Positions 17,265-26,842 of a DNA stretch of 64,000 bases are shown in pieces. Below the pieces are notes generated by a model that was not told the origin of the DNA, did not search any database, and saw nothing but the letters and a program-made list of their open reading frames with translations. Every line of letters starts with the position of its first letter. The stretch's first letter is position 1. The stretch is taken from the NCBI RefSeq assembly GCF_030929505.1, contig NZ_JAVFVV010000024.1, forward strand, positions 1 to 64,000. Reading direction: 5' to 3'. This stretch comes from Mesorhizobium sp. LHD-90 (GTDB lineage Bacteria > Pseudomonadota > Alphaproteobacteria > Rhizobiales > Rhizobiaceae). The translations under genes and the position numbers were made by a program.

Positions 17265-18738
17265 TATTGACGCGCTACGCGCGCTTACCGTCCCTTCGCA
17301 GGGCCTGTTCATCGCCGGCCGGGTCGAACCCGCCGCGAACGGTCAAGTGCTCGACGTCAGTTCGCCGATCGACGGCCAGAAGTTCACCACGATTGCCGAT
17401 GGCGGCGCGGCCGACATCGATCGCGCGGTCGTGGCCGCCCGCACGGCCTTCGACAAGGGCGTGTGGTCGCGCGCCGCGCCGGCGGAACGCAAGAAGGTGC
17501 TGATGAGGCTCGCCGCGCTCATCGAGGCGAAGGCGCTGGAGCTTGCAGTGCTCGGCGTGCGCGACAACGGCACCGAGATCGGCATGGCCTACAGGGCCGA
17601 GCCGATCTCGGCGGCCAGCACGTTCCGCTACTACGGCGAGGCGGTAGACAAGGTGTTTGGCGAGATTGCCCCGACGCCCCCAAACATTCTCGGCCTCGTC
17701 CACAAGGAGCCGCTCGGTGTCGTCGGCGTCATCGTTCCGTGGAATTTCCCGATGATGATTGGGGCCTGGAAGATCGCGCCGGCGCTGGCCGCTGGTAATT
17801 CGGTCGTGGTGAAGCCGCCGGAGATCGCCTCGCTCGCGCTGCTGAGGCTCGCCGAACTTGCGTCGGAGGCGGGGTTGCCGGACGGTGTGCTCAACGTCGT
17901 CACCGGCAAGGGTTCCGTGGCCGGCGAGGCGCTGGGGCGTCACATGAACGTCGACGCCATCGCCTTCACCGGCTCGGGCCCGGTCGGCCGCCGCCTGCTG
18001 GAATACGCGGCGCGCTCCAATCTGAAGCGAGTCTACCTGGAGCTTGGCGGCAAGTCGCCCAACATCGTCTTTGCCGACGCGCCGAACCTGAAGCAGGCCG
18101 CCAAGGTGTCGGCCAACGGCATCTTTCGCAACTCTGGCCAGGTCTGCGTAGCCGGCTCGCGGCTCTTGGTGCAGTCGTCGATCTATGATCGGTTCATGGC
18201 CGACCTGCTGGACGCGACCGCGAGATTGAAGGTCGGCGACCCGCTCGACGTGACGAGCGACGTCGGCGCGATCGCGAGCGCCGACCAGTTGGAGAAGGAT
18301 CTGGGCTTCGTCGCCAAGGCGGAGGAGGAGGGTGCAAGGCGGCTGACCGGCGGCGCGCGCATCCGCGAGGAGAGCGGCGGCTACTATATGGCGCCGACGG
18401 TGTTCGAGAACGTCACGCCGGAGATGACGCTGGCGCGGGAGGAAGTGTTCGGCCCGGTGCTGGCGGTGATGCGCTTCGACACGGAGGAGGAGGCGATCAG
18501 GCTCGCCAACGCCACCGTCTACGGCCTGGCTTCGGCGGTGTGGACGTCGAACCTTGCGACCGCGCATCGCATGGTGCGGACGATCAATGCCGGCGTGGTG
18601 CACGTCAACACCTACGGCGGCTCCGACATCACCGTACCGCTCGGTGGGGTCAAGCAGTCGGGCTTCGGGCGCGACAAATCGCTTCACGCCCTCGACAAAT
18701 ATCTCGAGCTGAAGACGGCGTGGATATCGCTAGGGTGA
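17251..18738 (+). CDS. Aldehyde dehydrogenase family protein
   Basis: A 495-residue NAD(P)-dependent aldehyde dehydrogenase: VGVIVPWNFPMMIGAWKIAP (about 158-177), FTGSGPVG (239-246), general base E264 in LELGGKSP and nucleophile C299 in NSGQVCVAG. Sequence style resembles the group of gamma-glutamyl-gamma-aminobutyraldehyde/betaine aldehyde dehydrogenases. It starts inside the end of tctA, so it is coupled to the transporter and probably oxidises an aldehyde derived from the imported compound. The natural substrate is not identifiable. Confidence 0.88.
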   Translation: MQQTDIDALRALTVPSQGLFIAGRVEPAANGQVLDVSSPIDGQKFTTIADGGAADIDRAVVAARTAFDKGVWSRAAPAERKKVLMRLAALIEAKALELAVLGVRDNGTEIGMAYRAEPISAASTFRYYGEAVDKVFGEIAPTPPNILGLVHKEPLGVVGVIVPWNFPMMIGAWKIAPALAAGNSVVVKPPEIASLALLRLAELASEAGLPDGVLNVVTGKGSVAGEALGRHMNVDAIAFTGSGPVGRRLLEYAARSNLKRVYLELGGKSPNIVFADAPNLKQAAKVSANGIFRNSGQVCVAGSRLLVQSSIYDRFMADLLDATARLKVGDPLDVTSDVGAIASADQLEKDLGFVAKAEEEGARRLTGGARIREESGGYYMAPTVFENVTPEMTLAREEVFGPVLAVMRFDTEEEAIRLANATVYGLASAVWTSNLATAHRMVRTINAGVVHVNTYGGSDITVPLGGVKQSGFGRDKSLHALDKYLELKTAWISLG

Positions 18739-18755
18739 GGAGAGCCGGCGTCGCG

Positions 18756-20339
18756 CTACCTCCCGAGCACGAAATCCGCGCAACGGTCCGCGATCATGAT
18801 CGTCGGCGCGTTGGTGTTGCCGCTGGTCAGCCGCGGCATGATCGAGGCGTCGCAGATTCTCAAACGGGGCACGCCGCGCACGCGCAGTTGCGGGTCGACC
18901 ACCGCCGCCTCGTTCGAGCCCATGCGGCTGGTGCCGCAGGGGTGGTAGACAGTCTTCGCCGTCTTCATGATGTGTTCGACGATCTTGTCGTCCGGCAGAT
19001 CGGCACTCCCACCCGGCGCCAGTTCCTCCTTCACGACTGCCCGCAGCGCCGGCTGACGCAAGATCCTCCGAGCAACCTTCACGCCTTCGACGAGCAGATT
19101 CAGGTCTTCGGGCTCGGAGAGAAAACCCGTGGTGAAGCGGATCGGATCCTTCGGGTCGCGTGAGCGCAGCTCGACTTTTCCGCGCGATTTCGGTCTCAAG
19201 ACGCATGGGTTCAGCTCCATGCCATGCTGCTCGACCGAGCCGTGGACCGCGTTCTCGATCATCACCGGCAAGACATGGAACTGGATATCCGGCCGTCCGT
19301 CGCTGTCGGTGTCGAAGAAGCCGCCGCTCTCTACCACATTGGAGGCGAGCAGCCCGCTGCGGAAGAGCACGTATTCGAGCCCATGCCGTAGCGCCTGAAG
19401 CCCGCGGTCCTGCCCGAGCAGCGAGATCGGGTCGCGCGTCGCCGCGTAGACCGGCGTCGCGACATGGTCTTGCAGGTCCCTGCCGACGCCCGGCATGTCG
19501 CGGATCACCGGAATCCCGAGTGAGGCGAGGTGCACTGCCGGCCCGAGACCCGAAAGCATCATGATCTTCGGTGTCGCCAGCGCGCCGGCGGCCAGTATCA
19601 CTTCTTCCTTTGCGGAGGCCTGCACGGTCCGGCCGTCTGCGGTCGTGTAGGAGAGGCCGGCCGCCGAGCCGTTTTCCAGCGTGACGGCGCCGACATGCGC
19701 ATCGGTGACGACGGTGAGGTTTGGGTTGCCGGCGAGCGGCTTCAGGAAGACTGTCGCGGCGGACTGGCGGACGCCGCCAAGCGTTGTCGTCTGGTAGAAG
19801 CCGACGCCTTCCTGCCGCTCCCCGTTGAAGTCGTCGTTGTAGCGATAGCCTGCCTGCTGCGCGGCGCGCACATAGGCAAGCGACAGCGGGTGGCGGTAGC
19901 GCGCGTCGGAAACGGGCAAAGGGCCTTCGCTGCCGTGCCAGGCACCGGCGAGGCGCTCATTGCGCTCCAGGCGTTTATACGCCGGTAGCACGTCGTCCCA
20001 GCTCCAGCCAGGGCAGCCGAGGTCGCGCCAGCCGTCATAGTCCTCGCGTTGGCCGCGGATGTAGAGCATGGCGTTGACCGAGGAGCCGCCGCCCAGCGTC
20101 CGCCCCTGCGGAACGGGCAGCCGCCGCCCGCCCACGGCCGCTTCCGGCTCCGATTGGTAAATCCAACTCCGGTTCGTGCGGAGCACTCGGGCGAAGGTCG
20201 CCGGCATGTGGATGAATTTGTCGTTGTCGCGCGGGCCGGCTTCGATCAGCAGCACGCGTTTGCCGGCATTGACGAGGCGGTTGGCTATGGTGCAGCCGGC
20301 CGACCCCGCCCCGGCGACGATATAGTCGTATGTCTGCAT
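18756..20339 (-). CDS. GMC-family FAD oxidoreductase (choline dehydrogenase-like)
   Basis: A 527-residue glucose-methanol-choline oxidoreductase. The N-terminus has the dinucleotide fold YDYIVAGAGSAGCTIANRL and LLIEAGP; the GMC signatures GRTLGGGSSVNAMLYIRGQ and ILAAGALATPKIMMLSGLGP follow; the C-terminus has VYHPCGTSRMGS with the catalytic histidine and ICDASIMPRLTSGNTNAPTI. It should oxidise a primary alcohol to an aldehyde. The aldehyde dehydrogenase just upstream on the same strand could complete the oxidation to the acid. Confidence 0.9.
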   Translation of the reverse strand: MQTYDYIVAGAGSAGCTIANRLVNAGKRVLLIEAGPRDNDKFIHMPATFARVLRTNRSWIYQSEPEAAVGGRRLPVPQGRTLGGGSSVNAMLYIRGQREDYDGWRDLGCPGWSWDDVLPAYKRLERNERLAGAWHGSEGPLPVSDARYRHPLSLAYVRAAQQAGYRYNDDFNGERQEGVGFYQTTTLGGVRQSAATVFLKPLAGNPNLTVVTDAHVGAVTLENGSAAGLSYTTADGRTVQASAKEEVILAAGALATPKIMMLSGLGPAVHLASLGIPVIRDMPGVGRDLQDHVATPVYAATRDPISLLGQDRGLQALRHGLEYVLFRSGLLASNVVESGGFFDTDSDGRPDIQFHVLPVMIENAVHGSVEQHGMELNPCVLRPKSRGKVELRSRDPKDPIRFTTGFLSEPEDLNLLVEGVKVARRILRQPALRAVVKEELAPGGSADLPDDKIVEHIMKTAKTVYHPCGTSRMGSNEAAVVDPQLRVRGVPRLRICDASIMPRLTSGNTNAPTIMIADRCADFVLGR

Positions 20340-20346
20340 TGGTTCT

Positions 20347-21849
20347 CTAGGCGTATCGCATGATGGCCGTCTTGACCTCGAGATAGCCTTCGAGCGCGGC
20401 CTTGCCGTGCTCGCGACCGATGCCCGACTGCTTGAAGCCGCCGAACGGCGCGGCGGGGTCGAGCGTGTTATGCGAGTTCACCCATACCGTGCCGGCTTTC
20501 AATCCACGCACGGCCGTCATCGCCTTGCCGAGGTCGCGCGTCCAGACCGAGGCCGACAAGCCGTAGCGTGTGTCGTTGGCGAGCCGGATCGCCTCGTCAA
20601 GGTCGGCGACCGGCATCGCCGCGACGACCGGTCCGAACACTTCCTCGCGGACGATCTCGGAGTCGAGCTTCACGTTGTGCAGGATGGTCGGCGCGATGTA
20701 ATGGCCCTGATCCGGCACGGGCCGGGCGCCGCTCAGTCGTTCTCCGCCGGCCGACAGCGCACGGTCGAGATAGCCGAGCACGCTGCGCTTGTGTTTGGCC
20801 GAGACGACCGGATTGATTTGCGCTGCCTCGTCACGTCCGGCGCCGAGCGCCATGCCATCGGCGATCTCGGCCAGGCGGGTCAGCGTACGATCGTAGATCG
20901 ACTTCTCGATCAGGATGCGCGCCGCCGAAGTGCAGACTTGCCCCTGGTTGAAGAACATGCCGAGGCCGGCGATCAGAGGTTCGATCCCTTCCTCCATGTC
21001 TGCGAGCAGGATCATCGGCGATTTCGAGCCGAGCTCCAGCGTGAAGCGCGCGATGCGGTCGACCGCCGCGTGTCCGACGCGCTTGCCGATCTCGGTCGAG
21101 CCGGTGAAGGTCAGCTTGTCGATGCCCGGATGCCGGATCAGCGCTTCGCCGGTCACTGCGCCGCTGCCGGTGACGATGTTCACCACGCCCGGCGGAAAGC
21201 CAACCTTCTCTACCAGTTCCGCCAGCCGCAGCAGCCCGAGCGGCGTCTCCTGCGGCGGCTTCAGCACGATGGTGCAGCCAGCAGCGAGCGCCGGAGCGAT
21301 CTTCCACACGCCGATAAGCAGCGGGAAGTTCCAGGGGACGATCGCCCCAACCACGCCCACCGGTTCCTTGATGGTCATGGCGTGATGCTTGGCGCCCGGC
21401 GGCACGGGAATGGCGACGTCGAGCGTGGCGCCTTCGATCTTGGTCGCCCAACCTGCATAATAGCGCAGCCAGTTTGCCGAACCTCCCGCCGACAGCATCC
21501 TCGCGACGCCGATCGACTTGCCGTTCTCGATGCTCTCGATCTCGCTGAGCAGGTCGATGTCGGATTCCACCGCGTCCGCGAGCTTGAGCAGCAGCCTTTC
21601 GCGCTCGACCGCGGGCATTGCGCCCCAAGGCCCGTCGAGTGCGGCACGTGCCGCTTTCACGGCCTGATCCACGACCTCCGCACCGCTTTCCGGGACGCGC
21701 GCGACGATCTGGCCGGTCGCCGAATCGTCGACCGCCAAGGTGACGTCGGTGGGGGCATCGATGAACTTGCCGTTGACGAAGGGCCGCTGCCTGCGCGCCA
21801 GGAACACCGCCGCTTCGGCGCTGATCGGCGGAACCAATCTCTCGTCCAC
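20347..21849 (-). CDS. Aldehyde dehydrogenase (phenylacetaldehyde/betaine-aldehyde type)
   Basis: An aldehyde dehydrogenase with GAIVPWNFPLLIGVWKIAPA, FTGSTEIGKRVG, general base in FTLELGSKSP (about residue 272; the usual GG is GS) and nucleophile in NQGQVCTSAAR (about 306). I start at GTG 21847-21849, which follows GGGAG at good spacing and gives 500 residues; a TTG at 21909 would add 20. It lies seven bases upstream of the GMC oxidoreductase gene, an alcohol-to-aldehyde-to-acid pair. Length and style resemble FeaB-like enzymes; substrate is inferred only. Confidence 0.87.
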   Translation of the reverse strand: MDERLVPPISAEAAVFLARRQRPFVNGKFIDAPTDVTLAVDDSATGQIVARVPESGAEVVDQAVKAARAALDGPWGAMPAVERERLLLKLADAVESDIDLLSEIESIENGKSIGVARMLSAGGSANWLRYYAGWATKIEGATLDVAIPVPPGAKHHAMTIKEPVGVVGAIVPWNFPLLIGVWKIAPALAAGCTIVLKPPQETPLGLLRLAELVEKVGFPPGVVNIVTGSGAVTGEALIRHPGIDKLTFTGSTEIGKRVGHAAVDRIARFTLELGSKSPMILLADMEEGIEPLIAGLGMFFNQGQVCTSAARILIEKSIYDRTLTRLAEIADGMALGAGRDEAAQINPVVSAKHKRSVLGYLDRALSAGGERLSGARPVPDQGHYIAPTILHNVKLDSEIVREEVFGPVVAAMPVADLDEAIRLANDTRYGLSASVWTRDLGKAMTAVRGLKAGTVWVNSHNTLDPAAPFGGFKQSGIGREHGKAALEGYLEVKTAIMRYA

Positions 21850-22052
21850 AAGTCTCTCCCGGACATTCTCCGAATGATCAGGGGTATTGGCGGCGTCCGC
21901 CCCGTTCAAGCAGCGCCGACTGCGAGTGCGCGCTCAGTCAAAACAAAGTTCCCGTTCGGACAAGACGCCGTCGCGCGGTCGCCGCACTATTCGCGAGTAG
22001 TCGACACCGACCGCGGCGGACCGAAGTGCAGGGGCAAGCGGCAGAGGCAAGC

Positions 22053-22841
22053 GTGAGATTCAAGGGCAAGACCGCATTCATCACCGGCGGCGGCACCGGC
22101 ATTGGAGCCGCCGTCGCCCGCCGCATCGGATCGGAAGGCGGAAACGTCGTCCTGATGGGGAGGCGGCGCGAGCCACTCGAAGCCGTGGCCAGCGGAATTG
22201 GAGGTCTCGTCGTCCAAGGCGATGCGGCCGATCCTGCTGCCGTGCGAGCCGCGCTCGCGGCGGCGCACGGCAGGTTCGGCCAGATCGACATTCTTGTCGC
22301 CAATGCTGGCGGGCATGGCGTCGGCCCAACCGTTTCGATGAGCGACGAGACATGGCAGATGGCAACGCGCGCCAATCTCGATACCGCCTTCGTCTGTGCC
22401 CGTGAGTGCCTGCCAGACCTGATCTCGCGCCGTGGCAACATCGTGATGGTCGCCTCGATCGCCGGCCTGTTCGCCGGTCCGCAGGCGGCAGGCTACGTTA
22501 CCATGAAGCATGGCTTGATCGGTCTGGGCAAGTCGCTGGCGCGTGACTATGGCCGCCGCGGCGTGCGCACCAACATCATCTGTCCGGGCTGGGTGGCGAC
22601 GACGATGGCCGACGAGCAAATGCAGGTGATCGTCGACAAGCACGGACTGGCTTCCATCGACGAAGCTTACAGGCTGGTGACGAAGGACGTACCGCTCGGC
22701 CGACCTGCCACGCCGGAAGAGGTTTCAAACGTGATCTGCTTCGCCGCTTCGTCCGAGGCGGCCATGATGAACGGCTCCATTCTGACGGTCGACGGTGGCG
22801 CTACGGTGGTCGACCTGCCGACGCTTGCGTTTGTCGATTGA
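22053..22841 (+). CDS. SDR-family oxidoreductase
   Basis: A short-chain dehydrogenase of 262 residues. It has the NAD(P) motif TGGGTGIG, the NAG motif (VANAGGHG), catalytic serine in VMVASIAGLF and the YVTMK pair (Y-x-x-x-K). I prefer the GTG at 22053, preceded by AGAGG at five bases, over the GTG at 22026. It faces the aldehyde dehydrogenase across a 200-base divergent region and leads the plus-strand run to the MoaF-like gene, 18 bases on. Confidence 0.85.
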   Translation: MRFKGKTAFITGGGTGIGAAVARRIGSEGGNVVLMGRRREPLEAVASGIGGLVVQGDAADPAAVRAALAAAHGRFGQIDILVANAGGHGVGPTVSMSDETWQMATRANLDTAFVCARECLPDLISRRGNIVMVASIAGLFAGPQAAGYVTMKHGLIGLGKSLARDYGRRGVRTNIICPGWVATTMADEQMQVIVDKHGLASIDEAYRLVTKDVPLGRPATPEEVSNVICFAASSEAAMMNGSILTVDGGATVVDLPTLAFVD

Positions 22842-22859
22842 ATTTCGGAGGAGAATACA

Positions 22860-23654
22860 GTGAACGATCAGAACCGTCCCGCCGACTGGAAGCATTTCGA
22901 TGACTTCGCCGCCGGCATAGCCACCAACAGGTTGGCCACCACGAAGGCACTCGCTGGACGGACCTTCAAGATCACCCTGAAATCGGGGCGAGCAATCGAC
23001 CTGGCCTTTACCTCGCCGGATACGGTCGCCTGGAGCGAGGGTGGAACGGCCGGGGCCGATTGGTACGAAGCACTGGAGGTCGCGCCCGACGTCTTCTTCA
23101 TCAACATGACGTTCGCTGCGCGACCGACCGAGGATGAGGCTTTCATCGTCAATACGCGCACCCGCCGCGTGTTGTCGGTACGTGAGCGTGTCCGCGATGC
23201 CTCCGAGGCACCGGGCGAGCCGCGGGTTGCGCAGGTCTGGTCGGCTGGCACCCTGGGTGACGCCTCCGTCGTGGCCGAAGGCGGCGAGCCTGCGCCGACG
23301 CGCGACCTGATCGGACTGACGGCGCATTACGAATACAGCCCGAACCATGTCTACGAGCATGTCTATCTGAGTTCCGAGCGCTATGCGTGGCAGAACCTTG
23401 TCGGCGTGCAGCGCGGCCACGGCGACGTCGATCTGGCGACGACTTGGAAGTTTGCCGAGAATCAGTATGTCTTCGGGTTCCGGGAGTTCATCATCCCGGT
23501 CGCGTCCCTGTTCTTCTACAACTGGGAGACGATGCGCTCGACCGGCAAGTTCCTCGGTGTCACCAGCGCGGGAAAGATCGAGAACATGCCTGCCGGCGCG
23601 TTCATCGAGAAGAAGTCGTCCGTCGCCTATGCGTCCGGCCGGGCGCCGGTCTGA
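22860..23654 (+). CDS. MoaF-like protein
   Basis: A 264-residue soluble protein resembling the MoaF family named from the monoamine (tyramine) utilisation region of Klebsiella, with an N-terminal domain (DWKHFDDFAAGIATNRLATT, then AWSEGGTAGADWYEA) and a C-terminal domain (LIGLTAHYEYSPNHVYEHVY). Members look like lipocalin-type ligand carriers and are not proven molybdenum-cofactor enzymes despite the name. The GTG start at 22860 follows GGAGG. Context with SDR, a SnoaL-fold protein, an ABC importer and nearby hpa genes makes an aromatic-amine link plausible. Confidence 0.75.
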   Translation: MNDQNRPADWKHFDDFAAGIATNRLATTKALAGRTFKITLKSGRAIDLAFTSPDTVAWSEGGTAGADWYEALEVAPDVFFINMTFAARPTEDEAFIVNTRTRRVLSVRERVRDASEAPGEPRVAQVWSAGTLGDASVVAEGGEPAPTRDLIGLTAHYEYSPNHVYEHVYLSSERYAWQNLVGVQRGHGDVDLATTWKFAENQYVFGFREFIIPVASLFFYNWETMRSTGKFLGVTSAGKIENMPAGAFIEKKSSVAYASGRAPV

Positions 23655-23669
23655 TTGGAGGAGGTGACG

Positions 23670-24059
23670 ATGAGCGCGAATTACGAAGCGATCAAGGCGC
23701 ATTATCAGGGGTCCGACCGCAAGGATCTGGCGGCCATGATGGCGCCCATCACGGATCGGACGGCATGGACGGAGATGGCGGGGTTCCCCTATGCTGGCAC
23801 CTATGTTGGGGCTGACGCCATCGTCGATGGGGTTTTCCGCCGCATCGGCGAGGAATGGGACGGATACACCTTCATGCTCGAAAGACTGGTGGACGGCGAC
23901 GCCACGATCGTCGGCATCGGCACCTATTCGGGCATTTTCAGGAAGAACGGCAAGCGCATGTCGGCGCGCGTGGTCCATGTGTGGGACATGGACGGCGGCA
24001 AGGTCGTGCGTTTCGAGCAGTTCACGGACACGAAGCTGGTCGCGGACGCGACACGCTGA
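23670..24059 (+). CDS. SnoaL/NTF2-like fold protein
   Basis: A 129-residue protein of the nuclear transport factor 2/SnoaL superfamily (MSANYEAIKAHYQGSDRKDL; ADAIVDGVFRRIGEEWDGYT; RMSARVVHVWDMDGGKVVRF). Such folds act as small isomerases, dehydratases or ligand binders; the activity is unknown. The ATG at 23670 follows GGAGG. It sits between the MoaF-like gene and the ABC substrate-binding gene, so the small-molecule chemistry is probably linked to the imported substrate. Confidence 0.8.
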   Translation: MSANYEAIKAHYQGSDRKDLAAMMAPITDRTAWTEMAGFPYAGTYVGADAIVDGVFRRIGEEWDGYTFMLERLVDGDATIVGIGTYSGIFRKNGKRMSARVVHVWDMDGGKVVRFEQFTDTKLVADATR

Positions 24060-24122
24060 GCGTGCGTTGTGCATAGGGGCCGGCGAGGCGCTCGCATGCC
24101 CGGCCAATCAGGGAGGATGACC

Positions 24123-25316
24123 ATGAGATTCGACTTCAAGGGAATGATCGCAGGACTTGCCCTGTCGACCGTGCTGACGGCCGCCGTCGCGCAGGCGGCG
24201 GAGAACGAGATCGTCATCGGCGCGCCGATCTCGCTCACCGGACCGCTCGCCGGCGACGGCAAGGAGCAGAGGTGGGCCTATGAACAGGCTGTCGCCGACG
24301 TCAACGCGGCGGGCGGCCTTCAGGTCGGCGACAAGAAGCTTCCGGTCCGCCTGGTGATCGCGGATGACGAAAGTTCCGAAGGCAAGGTCGCCGCCGCACT
24401 CGAGAACCTGATCAAGGTACAGAAGGTCGACGCCCTTCTGTCCACGCATTCGGGACCAATGAACGTTGCCGGCGCCATCGTCGCCGAGAAGTACAAGAAG
24501 TTCTATATGATCACCACGGCCTTCCCTTTCGAGTGGCAGCCGCTCAAGGCGAAGTACTCGGCGCTGTTCTTCTTCCATCCTGGCCCCGGCGCGGAAGTGC
24601 CCTTCCAGATCTGGGAAAAACTGCCAGAGGATCAGCGTCCCAAGAATCCGGCCCTGGTCTCGGAGGACACGCCTGATGGCAAGGGCTTCGGCGGCGCCTT
24701 CGTCGGGGCTGCGGAAAAGTACGGCTACAAGTTCGCCGTCAACGATCCATGGACGGTCGGCGCGACCGACTACTCCGCGCTGGTCACCAAGCTGAAGGGC
24801 GCCAATGTCGATGCGATGCTGGTCTTCGGCTCGCCCGCCGACACCATCACCCTGATGCGCCAGATGAAGGAGTTGGGCTTCAGCGTACCCTATTTCCACG
24901 GATGGAAGGGCACCTGGACCGGCGAGTTCCACGATGCGCTGGGCGCAGACTCCGACTACATTCTGACGGACGGCTTCTGGTCGTCGCACTATCCCTACAC
25001 CGGGTCGAAGGAACTCGGCGAACGGTACGAGAAGGAGTATGGCAAGGACTCAGTCACGGTCGGCGCGTTCTATGCCAACGCGCAGGTGCTAGCTCGCGCC
25101 ATCGAAAAGGCCGGTTCCACCGACGCCGGCAAGATCCATGACGCCATCTTCGGTCAGGAGTTCAAGGACACCGTCGTCGGCGACCTGAAATTTGACGAGA
25201 CGGGCTTTGCCCTGATCCCGAGCGTCGCCACCCAGTGGTGGCAGGGCAAGCACCAACTGATCTTCCCGGACGGCGACTGGACCTACAAGCCCGCGCCTGC
25301 TTGGGACAAGCGCTAG
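24123..25316 (+). CDS. Branched-chain-type ABC transporter substrate-binding protein
   Basis: A 397-residue periplasmic type I binding protein. Signal peptide MRFDFKGMIAGLALSTVLTA ends near AQA; the mature protein begins ENEIVIGAPISLTGPLAGDG, typical of LivJ/amide-binding families. The ATG at 24123 lies six bases after GGGAGG; an ATG at 24117 is too close. It feeds the LivG-F-H-M genes that follow. Ligand unknown; context suggests an amine or aromatic acid and not an ordinary branched-chain amino acid. Confidence 0.9.
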   Translation: MRFDFKGMIAGLALSTVLTAAVAQAAENEIVIGAPISLTGPLAGDGKEQRWAYEQAVADVNAAGGLQVGDKKLPVRLVIADDESSEGKVAAALENLIKVQKVDALLSTHSGPMNVAGAIVAEKYKKFYMITTAFPFEWQPLKAKYSALFFFHPGPGAEVPFQIWEKLPEDQRPKNPALVSEDTPDGKGFGGAFVGAAEKYGYKFAVNDPWTVGATDYSALVTKLKGANVDAMLVFGSPADTITLMRQMKELGFSVPYFHGWKGTWTGEFHDALGADSDYILTDGFWSSHYPYTGSKELGERYEKEYGKDSVTVGAFYANAQVLARAIEKAGSTDAGKIHDAIFGQEFKDTVVGDLKFDETGFALIPSVATQWWQGKHQLIFPDGDWTYKPAPAWDKR

Positions 25317-25398
25317 GCGGGGCGGATCGCGTCTCGTCGGCGACCGGACGCGACCCTTCGTATGGATTTAGCAGGAATTCGGGCGGCAGGAACGGCAT

Positions 25399-26136
25399 AT
25401 GCATGCAGACGAGACGGTTTTGCGCCTCGAGAACGTGCAAAAGAGCTTCGGCGGGCTGGTCGTGCTCGCCAACATCGATCTCGCGATCGACCGTGGCGAG
25501 CTGGTCGGCCTGATCGGCCCGAACGGCGCCGGCAAGTCAACGCTGTTCAACGTGATCACCGCGATCTACGCCCCCAGCCGGGGCAAAGTCTGGTTCCGCG
25601 ACAGCGATATCACCGGCGCGCAGCCGCACCGCATTTGCCGGCTCGGAATCGCCCGTACGTTCCAGCTTGTGCGCGTTTTCCCGACGATGACCGCCCACGA
25701 GAACGTCCTAGTCGGAGCGGTCTACGGGTCCGGCGGCCGCGTTGCCAATGCATCGCAGGCGGCGACCGAGGCGCTCGACCTGGTCGGACTCTCGGCCAGG
25801 CGCGACGTCCGCACCGCGCATTTGACGCTCTCGGACCGACGTCTTCTCGAGATCGCTCGTGCCGTAGCTTCGCGACCCGCGCTGCTCTTGCTCGACGAGC
25901 CGATGGCGGGCCTCAATGCCACGGAGATCAAGCAGATGGTCGACGTGATCCGCCGCACCCGCAACGACATGGGCATCGCCATCCTGTGGGTGGAGCACAA
26001 GGTCGACGCCATCATGAAAGTGTGCAGTCGCGTGGTCGTGCTCGATCACGGGGAAAAGATCGCCGACGGAACGCCGCATGAAGTGGCCACCAACCGCAAA
26101 GTCATCGAGGCCTACCTTGGCGAACCGTCTTCTTGA
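25399..26136 (+). CDS. ABC transporter ATPase, LivG type
   Basis: A 245-residue ATPase: Walker A GPNGAGKST, Walker B ALLLLDEPMAGLNA, H-loop in VEHKVDA. The expected LSGGQ signature is replaced by LTLSDRRLLEIARA, so one composite ATP site of the LivF/LivG dimer would be non-canonical; similar variants occur in some LivG subfamilies. It overlaps the next gene and belongs to the SBP-LivG-LivF-LivH-LivM operon. Confidence 0.9.
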   Translation: MHADETVLRLENVQKSFGGLVVLANIDLAIDRGELVGLIGPNGAGKSTLFNVITAIYAPSRGKVWFRDSDITGAQPHRICRLGIARTFQLVRVFPTMTAHENVLVGAVYGSGGRVANASQAATEALDLVGLSARRDVRTAHLTLSDRRLLEIARAVASRPALLLLDEPMAGLNATEIKQMVDVIRRTRNDMGIAILWVEHKVDAIMKVCSRVVVLDHGEKIADGTPHEVATNRKVIEAYLGEPSS

Positions 26137-26839
26137 GGTGAGCAACCTCTCTGTCGCCTACGGGGACGTCCGGGCGCTCTGGGGCGTCTCGATCCATGTC
26201 GATCAGGGCACGATCGTGGCGATCGTCGGCGCCAACGGCGCCGGCAAGTCCACGTTGTTGCGCGCGATTTCGGGCATTGTCCGGGCTCAGGAAGGCGAGA
26301 TCAAACTATCCGACAACTCGCTGGTCGGCCGCCCCCCCGAAGACATCGCGCGGCTGGGCATCGCGCATGTGCCGGAGGGACGTGGGCTTTTCCGTCACAT
26401 GACCGTGCTGGAGAATCTCGAACTCGGCGCATTCCAGCCGAAGGCGCGGCCGCGACTCAGGGAGGGCATCGACAAGGCCTATGCACTGTTTCCGCGTCTC
26501 AAGGAGCGCGCACATCAGAAGGCCGGCTCGCTCAGCGGCGGCGAGCAGCAAATGCTGGCGATCGCGCGCGCCGTCATGTCGGATCCGGCGCTGCTCATCC
26601 TTGACGAGCCGTCGCTGGGGCTCAGTCCGCTGGTCGTGCGGCAGATGTTCACGCTCATCCAGACCCTGCACTCCCAGGGCGTCACCATTCTGCTGGTCGA
26701 GCAGAACATCCACCAGGCGCTCAAGGTGGCCGACTATGGTTTCGTGCTGAAAACGGGCGAGGTGGCGATGCAGGGCACCGGCAGGGACCTACTAGCCAAT
26801 CCGGAAATTCAGAAGGCCTACATGGGCGTGCTGGAGTAG
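26117..26839 (+). CDS. ABC transporter ATPase, LivF type
   Basis: A 240-residue ATPase with canonical motifs: GANGAGKST, SLSGGEQQMLAIARAV, LLILDEPSLGLSP, VEQN. The start is probably the TTG at 26117, six bases after GAGG and giving the family-like LLEVSNLSVAYGDVRA; it overlaps livG by 20 bases. A GTG at 26139 is a possible later start. It supplies the complete signature that its LivG partner lacks. Confidence 0.88.
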   Translation: MANRLLEVSNLSVAYGDVRALWGVSIHVDQGTIVAIVGANGAGKSTLLRAISGIVRAQEGEIKLSDNSLVGRPPEDIARLGIAHVPEGRGLFRHMTVLENLELGAFQPKARPRLREGIDKAYALFPRLKERAHQKAGSLSGGEQQMLAIARAVMSDPALLILDEPSLGLSPLVVRQMFTLIQTLHSQGVTILLVEQNIHQALKVADYGFVLKTGEVAMQGTGRDLLANPEIQKAYMGVLE

Positions 26840-26842
26840 TCG

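Noticed and set aside
16325-17503. Long plus-strand frame across the end of tctA
   Set aside because: It is out of frame with tctA and the aldehyde dehydrogenase, both of which have full-length homology.
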